Position numbers and translations under genes: made by a program
Source of the DNA: Bimastos eiseni
Lineage: Eukaryota; Annelida; Clitellata; Crassiclitellata; Lumbricidae
DNA length: 64,000 nt
Direction of reading: 5' to 3'
Assembly: GCA_959347315.1 (NCBI GenBank)
Contig: OY365811.1
Coordinates: forward strand, 35,263,574 to 35,327,573
In this document: positions 43,170 to 55,300 of the stretch, in pieces
Numbering within the stretch: position 1 is the first letter of the stretch
Layout of the letters: each line of letters opens with the position of its first letter
Notes under the pieces: model-generated
Seen by the model: only the letters and a program-made list of their open reading frames with translations
What the model was told of the DNA's origin: nothing
The model's database searches: none

Positions 43170-46100
43170 TTATTTCTGCGACTTCACAGGATCCTTGAAT
43201 TTTGGAAGGCAGGCGAGGACCCGTTGTCCCAATTCTCTGTATGCCTGAGCCTGAAATGGGATAGTTATTTCTTTCACTCAGAATTATATGCAAAATTATG
43301 TTACACAGATCTAGCTAAACATTTATTGCTAAGCAAATTTGGCTGCCATATTTATTTATTAAGTATCAGAAAAATCACACTGGGTCTGACAGTAATATAG
43401 TTCTTTTGTCTGAATTAGGCCTACAGTGACAATGTTTTAAAGATGATTATGGCTTAATTTGACCTATTGCTGTTCATTGGTAGTTGTTAGTTATGAATAC
43501 AGTACTTTTAGACACCAACACAATGAAAAGAGTAATATATAATGCCTTTCTCTGGAACAATCCTAGGGTTATACTGATCCACCAGTCATGTGCTTTGGCT
43601 ACACATAAACTAGACAGTCTTCTACTGGGACATGGCTGTAAAATAGCTTCTCATAATCCTGTGAATCCCAAAGATTACAACTGAATAAGCTTGTAACTTT
43701 AAAGCAAGTGACTACCTGTGGAGAATTCGGCTGCGATATTACGATCGGAGCCCCAGCGTCGGACGTTTCTCGAATGTTAATGTGGAGCGGTATGTCACCT
43801 ACAATGCAATCAGAAGCACATGTAATAGATCGGTGCTTGCGGTCAGTGGTCAGTTAAATGCATATTTTAGGACTGGATTGACTTTCAACAGTGTGTTGAT
43901 ACGCATAAAATTGAAAATACAAGCAACATCAGTCTTACCATAGATATAACTTAGTCATGCAATATGATGTAATTTCACATAATGAATTATTTTAATGCAG
44001 AGTACACACCTAAATGTCCACTGAGACTTCAGATTACATCTGCAGGACTAACAGCATGAACAACCATTCAAGAATGCCAGACTCATATTAACACGTTGAC
44101 CACATCCCAAAGTCAGATGTAAGCACCCCAGTCAGAGGTGGCAATCTCGTTTGACAGGTGGGAGGGGGAGAGACACTCAATGACACTGTCTGTAAAAGGT
44201 GGGGGGACGTGCCCCCTTGACCCCCGGGATCGCCGCCCTGCCCCCAGTCCATAAAATCGGGAGCATTGGTACTCAGACCATACTATGCATGCCAAAATTT
44301 ACTCCTATGCTTGTTAAATGTTGAAATAGATGATTACCAAGCAACTGTAGATTCATTTCCTGTGCCAGACATTTTGCACCATCTTTTCCGAAGATGTGTT
44401 GCTGATGACCGCACTTGGGACACTCGAAGACGCTCATGTTCTGCACTATTCCTAGCACTGGCACTTGCACTTTGTTGAACATTTCAGCACCTTTTCGAGC
44501 ATCCAGTAGTGCCACATCTTGAGGCGTTGTTACTATAATGGCACCTGAAGTACAATGAAAGTCAATAAAATTCTGCACACTGCTTGCTTTAGATGAATTG
44601 TCTGGAAATGTCATTTTGCATTGAGATGCAAGTATAATAAGCTGGATGCATTTTTAGCTTAAACATGCAAAGACTACTATTAACAGAGACACTACCATAT
44701 TTAGTGATTTCTCTACTACTTCTTTACCAGTCAGACTATGTAATGTAATCGAACATTTACATAGCATACCTTCAAATACCTACTCAGAAGTGCTCTGTGC
44801 TGGCTAAATTATGTTAAATGGCATTTCATACAAATAAAATACATAAGTTAGCAAAACATAAGTTAGCAAAAAGTTGCCAGTGACAGGTCCATGGACATGC
44901 GTGGAGCCAATTAACGGCCTCCTGTCAGCACCTGACAGAAGGCATGAATGTTCAGAGTATCTGGACCGAGTTGCGTCGAAAAGGTAGAGCGACAATTGTA
45001 GACATCGCTCGCAGACACCGGTACGATGTCACCCCCCCCCCCGTTTGAAGATGACACACATCCAGATATTCATTAAGGCACAAGGAGGACGTAAAAAAAG
45101 GCATTCGTCATCTAGCTACATTGTTGGTAACAGTGCACACATTCCATGTAGATGGTGACATATTTCAGAGATATAAATCTAGGGCTAGCGTGTGCATGAG
45201 AATTTTAAATGAGTGGCATCCATTCAAATGGGCTGCAGTGGTGAGGGGTGCATCCTATCAATTCCTTGAAAATTATCATGGTTGATGTAATAAGGTCTCT
45301 GTAGAAAAATGTGTACATTTACCATCGATTGGAATATTCTGAGACAGAGTAAGCTGGGTATCTCCAGTTCCTGGAGGCATGTCAACCACCAGGTAGTCCA
45401 ATGGTCCCCAACTCACCTACAGGTTACAACCACATCAACATACATTGGGTCTTAGCAGAGTTATTAACTACATGCTCACTAACGAATAATAATCAGATGC
45501 CTTGACATGCTAAACAGTTTCACAGTACATGTTCAAAAATAATCAAATATATTCTAAGCTGTTATTGCAGTGTTTCATTCTGGGGAAAAATTAATGATGC
45601 TGTATTGAAACTTTAAGTTTCATATTACAAGGAACTGATATGCATGCAAGTCTAAAACTGTACAGGTTTTCAATGGCCATGTGTGCCTATGTAGTGGCAA
45701 AAAATTACCCAAGTCTAAGATGGTGAGACCACTGGCTGAGCTGATACGGTATAAAACGGTGGTACTTTCTGTTAGCAGACCAGAGTGTTCTTTCACAGCA
45801 TATAGTAAGCATACAACCTACCAGTCTCTTCGACAGAATATGGTAATCATCTAACCTACTTGTCTCAGCAGTCGTTGTATTGCAGACATGACCATGAGAC
45901 CTCGCCAGACGATAGGATTCTTCTCGTCTTCGATGAGAAAACCCATCGACATACTACAATCGAACAGAAACAACAGACCCTGGCAACCAAACTATGACAA
46001 CCATCTAAGGACAGATGCACACAATGACAACACACACTCAAACCATTACTTATTAACAAAATCACCAATCTACTCGCAGATACTTTTATAGCACCTCTGT

Positions 46101-49100
46101 TTTGGATAGTATGTACACAATGCACACAGCATATATGTTTGTAGATATTCTACAAGCTTAGATATTTATACGGGTGTCCGACATTTTCTTTGTAAACAGT
46201 TGTTCGTAAAACAATTCTTTGCAAAGCACAATTGTTTATACAATTGGGTTAGAATCGTTCTTACGAAGAACTCCCTTATGAAGAAATGCTTACGAATAAT
46301 TGTTTATGAAGAACTGTTTACTAGGAATATACCCTATAACCTTTATACAGTGCTTTTAGAGAAACCTTCAATGGTGTCAAAGAATGACAATTTAACCGAT
46401 CTAAAGATTTATTTCTTACACACTTGCTGTTCATCATGAGTTCGAACATCATTCAGGACATGTTAGCAAAAACCGTTGGTACACATTAAAAGGATACAGG
46501 CTATGTACAAAAACGTGTACACTTCCATTAGTGGGGAGTCTGAAAAAGCTTAATGTGAATATCAATTATCTTATTTCGAACCTAGAATAGATCAAACCAT
46601 GAAACTTCGATATAACGAAACTTTGCTGCAGTTGTCGACTATAAAGATAAGTTTGGGTCAAATTCAAACCTACTCGTAAAATCTGCTAAGACTCACCATT
46701 TTACATCAAAGTTCACCAATGGTTCCATTAATTGTTCTGGAAAATCAACCAAATTTTGAACATTTGTCAGATCAATTATTATTGTTATTATTATTAAGAA
46801 CTTTTATAGTGTGCCACTCCAGGAAATAAATCACAGGTTTTTAAATATATAGCAAAAGTTACTTTTGTTTAACATGTAAATTTAAATTAAATAATTCTAG
46901 CTTTAGCTCTAATATAATTACCAACAATGCAACAACTAATGCCACTAAAAACACACTTTATCGTAACTTATAACTCATAATAGAAACAAACAGTAATAAC
47001 TACTGTACCTAACTACATGTGGTTCTCAAAAAGCAGTCCAACATAATGGCTTCTATAAGAAAGTAAGTACATTATTCAATCAGACATCTGCAAACGCACG
47101 ACATGTACAAATAAACCGATACGAACAAAACATCTATAGCACCATGTTTATAACTGTGCAAAGCAAAAGGCATGTACAGACAGTGGTAAATCACTCATTA
47201 AGAAGGCCTTCTATAGTTATTGTCTAAGTCAATTTTGGTCAGCAGTGTTTGAGCTAATCAGACAAACAAAACAAACGGGAAGTGCTTAGATAGTAACAAA
47301 TACGTTTGTTCAGATGCACCGGTCCTTTCAGATTCATCATCTTTGGAACAGAAGGGCCAAAGACATCAGCATCTAGCAAACCAACCAATTTTGTCTGAAA
47401 ATGCATAATTCAGATCTCTATTGATAAACATCTGTAACTTAATCAAATCAATTCTCTCAATAAATTAAACATAACTGTTAATAACAGCTGTATGGTCTGT
47501 TTCATACTGGCTATAAATGTGAATACTATTAATAAATTGGGCCGTAGAGTAACATTGGATAACACATTCATGGTGTGAAGAGAATCAGGAAGCGAGATTG
47601 ATCTGAGTTACCTCTTAAGGTCAACAAGTCCTTTATTTCGCTAGGCAGCAGCATTGGTTAAATTAGATGTAGGATGAGTGTCTTGCATGGCCGTTGTACA
47701 GTTAAATTAGAGATGCAACATATATCCAGAAGAGTGAAGATTGCTGGTATAGGCAACAGTAGTCGTAACAGCAAAACATTAACTTCAGGCAACATTTTGC
47801 TACCAAAATCAGGTCAAAGAGTTTCCAATTGCGCTAGGAAATTCAACCATATTTTGAACTGATAATCAAAGATAATTTAAGTTAATCTACGCAAAAGAAA
47901 TCTTTTTGAACTCACTTTATAATGGTAATTACAGTGTACCCAATAAGTATTAAAAATCATACCTTGTCCACAGCTTTAATACCAAGCGCAAGGTTTACTA
48001 AAAAACAATAAACAAGAAACTGCAATGTTGGATATCAATTTTATGAGTATACAGTGATTGACAAATTACTTACACAGAGCACCATGAAATTCAGCATATT
48101 CACTAAAAAAAAGAGCGCCTCTGAGTAGATATCTTGAAGGGGCTCTAAATCAAGTAATTTTTTATTGATTGATTGATTGATAAAATTGCACTCTTTGTAG
48201 TTCATTGCTCCACCACATAAACTTTAGCAAATTCAGTGAATCCACAATAATCCAAAATATCTTGGTGTTTGTCTTTACAGGATGGTACAGATGCTTTCCC
48301 AAAGTAGTGCTTATTTGAGTTAGACATGGTGGCCCACATAAGTAGTGCACTTGGCCTGTTACCTAATGACTGCGAGTGCAAGCCTGTTGAGGAGCAGAAT
48401 CCATGTAATAGCACTGAGCAAATCATATGTTTGTACCTGTCACCAAGCAACTAATTTGGTAATGGCAACAACAGGAAGAAAGAGCAGGAAAATAAGTGGT
48501 CCTAAAATGCATTACCACTGTGTATAGGAAATAGGGATTTCGAAATTGACACTCTGCTATATATATTACAGATTCAATATATGAGCAAGCAGATTGTTTT
48601 GTATGTTTACTAAGTAAAAATGTGTGTTCATGGACGGCAGAAGGGTGCTTCTGAGGGTTAGTCAAATACTGACCAAGTATCAAAAATGACATAGGGTCAT
48701 AACAATTACCAGCTGTGGTAGATTTTCCAACTCCTCCTTTGCCAGATGCAACCACAATCACCTGGTTTACACCACCAATTGGGAGCTTCTTTGGAAGTCC
48801 ACGCTGCATTTTGGCTGCATCGCCATCCTTTGCAGCTGGGGTTGCACTCTTTAAGAACAAAATACACACGATGTAACATATAACAAAAGAGTGGCTCCCT
48901 AACAGCACCATGCAAGATTTATCAAAAAACGTTGCATTGAGTGGCAGCACACTACTGCAGAAATTCAATTTCTTAAGAGATCAGTGCGCACACAGGGTTG
49001 AGATAAATCAATCCCAGATGGAATCTTTACTGTGTTCCTTACTGGTTTCTTATTCAATTATTTTCTTGATAGCTCTTCCAGTAAGTGCTCAGAATACTCT

Positions 49101-49668
49101 TACAATTACCTTAGTTTATAACTATGGTACCCGGAAACAGCAGTTTCTTGAAGATTATCGCAAGTTTGAGTAAACAGCTGCCTCTGTCACGAAACAGTAG
49201 CGTTTGGGCAGTAAACCACGAGTTATCTTGCTCTGTATTCTGGATTTTGTGACACTTCCCTTGTCTGATCAAGATAAGAATGAAACAACACACGCACTAG
49301 TACGCTTTAGAATTTTCTTCCAGGTTGTCCACTAGGGCGTGTGGGCCACCAAGGCGTAATGTATGATGCAACCAGCATGCATTCAGTTGGACATTTTAAT
49401 CCCATCAAAATAGCAAGGATCTAGTTTAGCGCCCATATGGATCATGCCCTTCGTCCAGCAACTGAACGACCAAGGAGAAATGGACATCTCATAAAATAAT
49501 TCCAAGCTTAATAATAAGCATACCACAAGTAAATACTTAGAAAATAAATTACAAAGATAATACCTGATTAGATAGTAGTGTCTTAGAAAAGTTCCGTTTA
49601 CATGATTGCAGTAAAACTACTAATTTGTTTCTGTTTATAAATATACCGGCAAACGATTTCGCCGCCAT
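43170..49668 (-). CDS. NUBPL: Iron-sulfur protein NUBPL (Ind1), complete, 10 exons, 322 aa
   Basis: Exons in transcript order (minus strand): 49668-49564, 48848-48710, 47997-47963, 47394-47304, 46736-46697, 45953-45860, 45416-45323, 44544-44338, 43798-43716 and 43250-43170 (TAA). They sum to 969 nt, all with GT-AG junctions and consistent phases. Human NUBPL has 319 aa. The N-terminus ([15 protein letters not shown], then basic and Ser-rich) looks like a mitochondrial presequence. The deviant Walker A GKGGVGKS is at residues 71-78. [10 protein letters not shown] is near 178-187. The cluster-ligand CPKC motif has its cysteines at about 241 and 244. Known role: Mrp/Nbp35-type P-loop NTPase that delivers 4Fe-4S clusters to respiratory complex I in the mitochondrial matrix. 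All key residues are present. The 35-bp and 40-bp exons are easily missed by gene finders. Confidence 0.96.
44133..44240. mobile_element. Small hAT-like MITE remnant in NUBPL intron
   Basis: The left end CAGAGGTGGCAATC and inverted right end CAGGGCGGCGATCC match at 10 of 14 positions. The flanking octamers ACCCCAGT (44125-44132) and CCCCCAGT (44241-44248) differ at one base. The interior is G-rich (GGTGGGAGGGGGAG, GGGGGGACGTGCCCCC). Length is 108 bp with no coding capacity. Confidence 0.55.
44754..44820 (-). repeat. Family-T stem-loop tail with extended body
   Basis: CATTTACATAGCATACCTTC, AAATACCTACTCAGAAGTGC, then CTAAATTATGTTAAATG, matching the copy at 42636-42708. It lies between NUBPL exons. 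Confidence 0.6.
45214..45275 (+). repeat. Family-E short interspersed repeat, copy 2
   Basis: GGCATCCATTCAAATGGGCT, then GCAGTGGTGAGGGGTGCATC, then CTATCAATTCCTTGAAAATT. It aligns with 54968-55033 and 6525-6600 in the same orientation, in a NUBPL intron. A C-homopolymer (45034-45044) lies about 170 bases upstream. Confidence 0.5.
48112..48182 (+). repeat. Family-T stem-loop tail, plus orientation, with (ATTG)n end
   Basis: GAGCGCCTCTGAGTAGATAT, then CTTGAAGGGGCTCTAAATCA, a T run and (ATTG)n at 48166-48182. The microsatellite follows the tail on its 3' side, as expected if it terminates a LINE. A nearly identical arrangement occurs at 59315-59388. Confidence 0.7.
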
Positions 49669-50802
49669 CTTAGCTAGTCTGTTTCATTGTCGCCACAAAC
49701 AATATTCGTCGTCGTCGTTATCATCCCCCTTTTTAAAATGTATAATAATTATTAATTAATATTTCTAAAGAGAGCAATCTGACAAAAAGCAGAAATACTA
49801 ACATGTAGACAATAGAAGCGGCTAGAATTGAAGAACAAACCAGTAAATATTTGTATATAATGATCTGGTTGCTAAATTGAGAGTTGTCTGGTTGGGTGGG
49901 AGAAAAATATCAATGGTTGCGTGCTCAGACGGTGTTCTAGGTGTAAATTGGTGAATGTAGGCGGACAGAGTGGATGTAAATCGTAATCTTCTAATTTCTA
50001 AAGTGCTTGGGGTTGTGTAGTATGGAGGACAGGTGTTCGGCCTCTCCTATGTCAGCTAGTTCAGAGACTGTTGTGAAGAATTGTTCTAGGTCATCTAGGC
50101 GATTAGCTCTTCTCAGTAATGAAGGCGCTGCATGGAAGCAAAACAGGCAATTGGGTACCAAACGAAAGATAAAGTATCCGTTTTTAACGAAATTATGGTA
50201 CATCTTTCAATATGTTTTAAATGAACATCATGTGCGGAACATGCGCATCGCAGTTATTGCGTACCAAATTTTCAACTCCTAGTCTCCACTACTTCTCAGG
50301 AATTCTTCCAGGCACTCTTCATCAGAGGCTTGGGTCAGCTACACCCCACCAGGATTGGGAGGCATAATCCGACAGTGAAGAGACACAAAGTCCATTCCAG
50401 AATGGAAATTGCAGGGAGACCATTACTTTCTCCACAGCCACATGTTTAATACATTGTGCATAGACGTATACATTATTATAACAAAAGTTGCATTTCAGCT
50501 TGAGAAGAATGCTGAGAATGCTGAAGGTCTGTACATTACATACATTTACAACTCTATTGTAAAAGTTTTCCGTTCACTCTCGAATTCTGACTACTTTCAT
50601 CATAAAATGTAATGTCTGTGATCTTAATTCTGGCATTCTTACCTCGAAACCGCCAAGTATCGTACGTACCTCGATCGAGGTCGGAATGTTTTAGTTTTAA
50701 TTAATCGTAGCATAATCTCCAAAATTCTAAAGTGTCACTCAGAAGCCATCAAGCAGATCAATCATGGCCCATCATATTCACGAGCACATGGTTGGTTATA
50801 TG

Positions 50803-51460
50803 GTTGTCCCAAGGGTAGTCCGAAGAAGGTCTGAGTCCAGTTTCCAGAGGGTCATGGGAGGCAGTGGCCATGAAGGCGAGTGTCGTTTAGGTTGGAAATG
50901 GAAAGGTAGAGGATCAGACGAATCGGGGTAAGAGTTATTGAAGAGGCGGATAACCCAAAGGGTGAGGGATTGAAGAGCATTAGGTAGATGATTGTGGCAG
51001 CCCGTTCCAGAGACGTATGCGTTGTTGGATAACCTATGACTCGGTTACAGAACTTGAGATGAGCTATAATATTGACCAGTAGTCAAGAAAGACTGAAACA
51101 GAAGGATGACCAGGTAGACCGATTTGCTGGATGGCGACTAGTTAGCGAATGTAAGAAGTGATGGGACTATGAAGCTGATTCGCTCTGGGATTTTTAGCCA
51201 AAGAAGTGACTAAAGATATGAGTAAAGTGACGATGCCTGGGTGTTCTGGTGACGATTTTGGCTAGTGAGTTTTCGACAAGTGGCAGAAGATTGAATTGAG
51301 TGGATTCAAGGTCCGTGAAAAGGGATGTATACAGTAATCTATCTAGCTTTGAATGGACAATAGAGATAGCAATGATGGAGGGAGCAAGAGGTTGGGCATC
51401 AATGTAGTTAGAAAAAGAGAGTAAAGGATCAAAAGTAACTCGAGGATTGCGAACAGGCAT
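50803..51460 (-). pseudogene. LINE (L2-like) remnant: reverse transcriptase end and 3' region
   Basis: Minus-strand reading from 51460 gives VTFDPLLSFSNYI, then SIVHSKLDRLLYTSLF, LVENSLAKIVTRTPRHRHFT and HIFSHF. This is the standard order of motifs after the catalytic site in L2/CR1-group reverse transcriptases. Downstream, an RIRLWNGLPQS-like block near 51000-51030 corresponds to the usual WN.LP motif near the C-terminus. Stops and shifts break the frame, and the catalytic region is missing. Its 3' part aligns with 765-930. Confidence 0.8.
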
Positions 51461-51644
51461 CAGAGGTTAAGGTATCAGTGATAGAGGGGGATGGATATCG
51501 GCAGAGGGGTGGGAGATTTACTGCTGTTAATGTTTAACAATCCTGCCTATACCAAACAAGAAAGGACAGAAATATTGTTTCTCAGACAGCATATGTTTCC
51601 TGCACTTCTGCTGGCCAACACAAGCACTGAGGCAATGAAGGCAG

Positions 51645-51708
51645 ACCATGTATGTATGTATGTGGCTATTTATATAGCGCCTTAAAAGAACCTCTCTAAA
51701 GCGCTATG
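51645..51708 (-). repeat. Family-T tail with (TGTA)n microsatellite
   Basis: (TGTA)n at 51650-51662 is followed by GTGGCTATTTATATAGCGCC and TTAAAAGAACCTCTCTAAAG, CGCTATG. On the minus strand the order is stem-loop, TATATAAAT, then a microsatellite, as in the other copies. Confidence 0.6.
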
Positions 51709-52343
51709 AACATGGGTGTTTGGAATAGAAAAACAGACATGAACGAAATATATTGCACAAATTCAGTAACTGATTTCCCTAGTTAGAAAGACTTCGAAAT
51801 CTACTTTCCTGAGATGTCACTCTAGTCTATATCATCTTCAATTCAGTGATCATTTTCACACTGTTTTGCCCTTGCTCTAAACGCTTAAATATAAAACTAA
51901 TAACAAAATAAATAAATAACAACAAAAATATTTTGAAAAAAATATTATAATAATAATAGTAATAATTTTGTTATCATTTGTTCCATTTCTGCAAACTTTA
52001 GCTCATAGTTAATCTTTCAAGATACGGACGCATAATTGGGTAAAAATTTTAATTATAATAACAACTGCTATACGAATTAGCCGAGTCTAGTGCAGGAGAA
52101 CAATTTTAATTCTTGTCACTACTTTTCCATTTTATGTACAGATTTACATTCTGAATTAATAACAAACATGACGTAATCACTGTCAGTTTAAGTGTAACAA
52201 AACCAACAACTGGTATGTCAAGAGACATCATATGACAAATGGCAGGTGACGCATGGCTGGTGAACCCTCACATGACATGGCACACATTAGAATTAGAGTT
52301 GTTCGTTTGGTAGCAGTTTGAAGCAATAGAGTCAATTCTGACG

Positions 52344-55300
52344 TCACAGATTAATGAGAAAAATCGGATCGACGGATGCGAGTTTAGCCGAAAGGAATGC
52401 ATGAATGCAGTAGAGGAGCAGGCGCATCTCGGTGCATTCCAGTTCCTGAAAAACAACAGCTCCAATCAATTGTCAACTTATATTGTACAACATTGTCTTA
52501 TATGAAGCACCACTTAGTGGAATCAGCTCTCAGGCCTGTGCTGCTGCATTTCTGGCAATTTTAAATAATGACTTACTTACTTACCTAATGCAGACACACA
52601 CATACATTGTATTATATTGCGGTATGCTTCATTGGTCAAAAAATGTCTCTGTGGGGCTGCACCTGATATGACTTCAGGAAATATACCACCCCACTAATTC
52701 TTGGCACAACAACATAATATATGAGCAACAGATGTTAACAGGTTCAACAGAAATCAAATTAAACTGTATGGAAGCCAGCAAGGCTCCCTTCTGTCCTACA
52801 CTGCTCGTTTTACAGTCACCTCCAAGGGAGTCGACCTCATGGGAATATCGAACCCACATCCTTCTGATCTCCATGCCAGCGGTCAGGGCCGTACCAAGCT
52901 ATAATTGTGCCCTGTGCCATGTCACCGCTGGCTCAGTACGGCTCTGCCAGCGGTGTGCCATTTAACTATCAGAAGTGAACTTAGGGTTAAGCTTGTATTG
53001 AGCTGAAAGGTGTTCAGTTAAATGTGTTAAAAAAGTGTGTCAAAATGGCTTCTGCCTACCCAGGTGTCCATATGATCAGTGGAACTATTTAGAAACTGGA
53101 GCTTCAGTTTTGTCTGCCCATTGTCTGATGAACTTTTCAGCTGGGAAAACTTGTAGGACCAAACACAACTCTACAACAGAATCAAGACTTGGTTAAAACA
53201 CATCATTAGGACTGCAAACAATTTTACTACATCAATAGCACAACTCACAGTGCAATGGAATTTGTTATTACAGGATGACTTGGATAACTTTGGGCAACCA
53301 TATGAGCACCAGGAACAATGGTCTAACTTATATTGTTACTATGCAGTCCTATGGATGGTGTTTTCATAAATGGCTTAGAATTTATTTCAGTTGAACTGAG
53401 CCCATCAATGGTTTGTCATCATATAGCATGCTGTCATCTGGCGTGGCTGCAATAAACTTCTAAACATGTCGACATTCTAAAACAATAAACCTTGCAAAGT
53501 TATCTAATCTATTAGACGTGCAATGCAATGGGCGCCTTGTATGGCTGCTGACAGTTAAATTAGACACCTGTAATAACTTGTCATCATTCGTTCATACTAA
53601 GTAATCATACTGTGGCTTGTCAGTTTGAAATTTAAGGATAATAATAATAATAATTATTATTATTATTCTTATCTACTCTAATCTTAGTACTTATATTGCG
53701 CCATTAGAATAAGCTGTACAAATAATTTGACGACATTGAAAACTTTTGATTGTTGTCACAAGAGTAACAGACAGCATTAGAACAGGGGGTCTTAGCATAG
53801 AGCTGTAGATTAGTTGTCAATACCTTCGATTCACTGTCGTATAAGCAGAATCCTGATGAAAAGTCAAGGGTCAGGCCTGACAGGCGACCTTTGCACGTAC
53901 AACCAAAAGTCTTGCTCTGAAACATGCAATGTACAGACGAATGCCTTGGAACAACCTGCATCACTTACCCCAGAAATCTAATCCAATCCAATGCGATAAT
54001 CTCTCTAGATGCCCAATGCCCACTGCTAAGCAATATCACAATGCATTCCCACATTCATAGTCCATGCTAGACAAGACTACTGCAGCTCGCTCATTCTGGG
54101 AATATACAACATCCAAATAGATTATCGGTCTGCAAGCTAACCAGAATGTTCTTCCAAGTGGCTTCACTAAAATCCCCAAACACAATCACATAATTCCTCT
54201 TTTTAAATCACTCCAATTGGTTAAAATACACATAGCGTAATAGAATAGAAAATCCAATCACTCACCAACATTACATTCCAATTCTACCAACCATCCTGTC
54301 TATATCAGTTATTCACAATCCAACCATATTGTTCAACCCAGTTGCCATCCTCTTAACACCTCCTAGCCCTTCCGACAGCTCAAACATGGAATAATTCCAC
54401 AGCCTAAGCTATTCTGCCCCTCTGGAGTCTGGAATAAATTTCTGCCATTACAATGACATCATCTATCCATTCTACGAACCTACCAATAAGGCACCTCTTG
54501 TCTCTTGCTATCTCTGAACAAGTCCTTCACTTAAAACAGTTTTCCCACAAAACCTATCCGATTCATCCGCTTCCCCGTACCCATCTCCCTATTCCAATTC
54601 TCAACAACCTCCACCCTAGACGTCTGTCTCACTGCCTGCCCCTTGGATCTGTACCTGTAACTGATTCCGACCCTACTTTAAAATCAATTCGCTCTGCTCT
54701 GATTCGCACCTGTGCACAAACTAGTTTCCACTTTTCACATTTTGGAGTCAAAGATGTCTATGGTAGGCTATAATGGAAAGAGCACAGGCTGCATTCCATA
54801 CTCCTGTGCTAGAAAGTGTGCAGATCGCAGTTAGTTCCAAATGCTGGCCTATTTCACAGATTCGAATCTACTTAAATTTCCATGCATGCGAACTTAACCC
54901 TTTAATGACTTGCCAGATTGATTTCCAATACATTTCAGTATCCGCTGATCATTAAAGTGTTAAAATGCTTGGTGCCCATTCAAGTGGGCAGCAGTGGAGA
55001 AGGATCTCATCCGACAAATTCATTGAAAGTTGAGCAAGCTCAAGATCATAATATTATACGATTGCTAGAGCAGCACATGAATATTTATAGATACATTTTA
55101 GGTAGCAGCTAATCAAGCCAAACTCCATATACTACATAATTTATGGAAAATTTTTAGAAAATGTTTCACAAAAAAGTAAGTTTCAATTTCATCATAATCT
55201 ATGTCCAAAGCATTTGTATTATGGCAAACAAAGGCATTGAACATTTTTCAAGATTTTATCAATTAACGCAACCATGAACTTTTTAACAAGAAACTGTTTT

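Larger units (their letters stand above)
49669..52343. other. Intergenic region between NUBPL 5' end and syntrophin 3' end
   Basis: The first few hundred bases after 49668 should contain the NUBPL promoter and 5' UTR (minus strand); GGCGACAATGAAACAG-type and GACGACGACG-type short CpG runs lie at 49690-49725. The remainder holds a LINE remnant (50803-51460), a family-T tail preceded by (TGTA)n (51645-51705), AT-rich DNA (51880-51980) and presumably the syntrophin 3' UTR next to 52343. I recognise no gene. Open frames such as 50007-50282 have no family features. Confidence 0.65.

Noticed and set aside
46500..46545. Alternative NUBPL exon encoding [13 protein letters not shown]
   Set aside because: It superficially resembles the PLLNYGIAC segment, but the phases do not connect to either neighbour. 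The exon 46697-46736 fits both phases and gives LMEPL..FDVKC.
54453..54773. 106-codon open frame as an independent gene
   Set aside because: It lies directly behind a degraded reverse-transcriptase C-terminus and is most simply the 3' part of the same LINE remnant.
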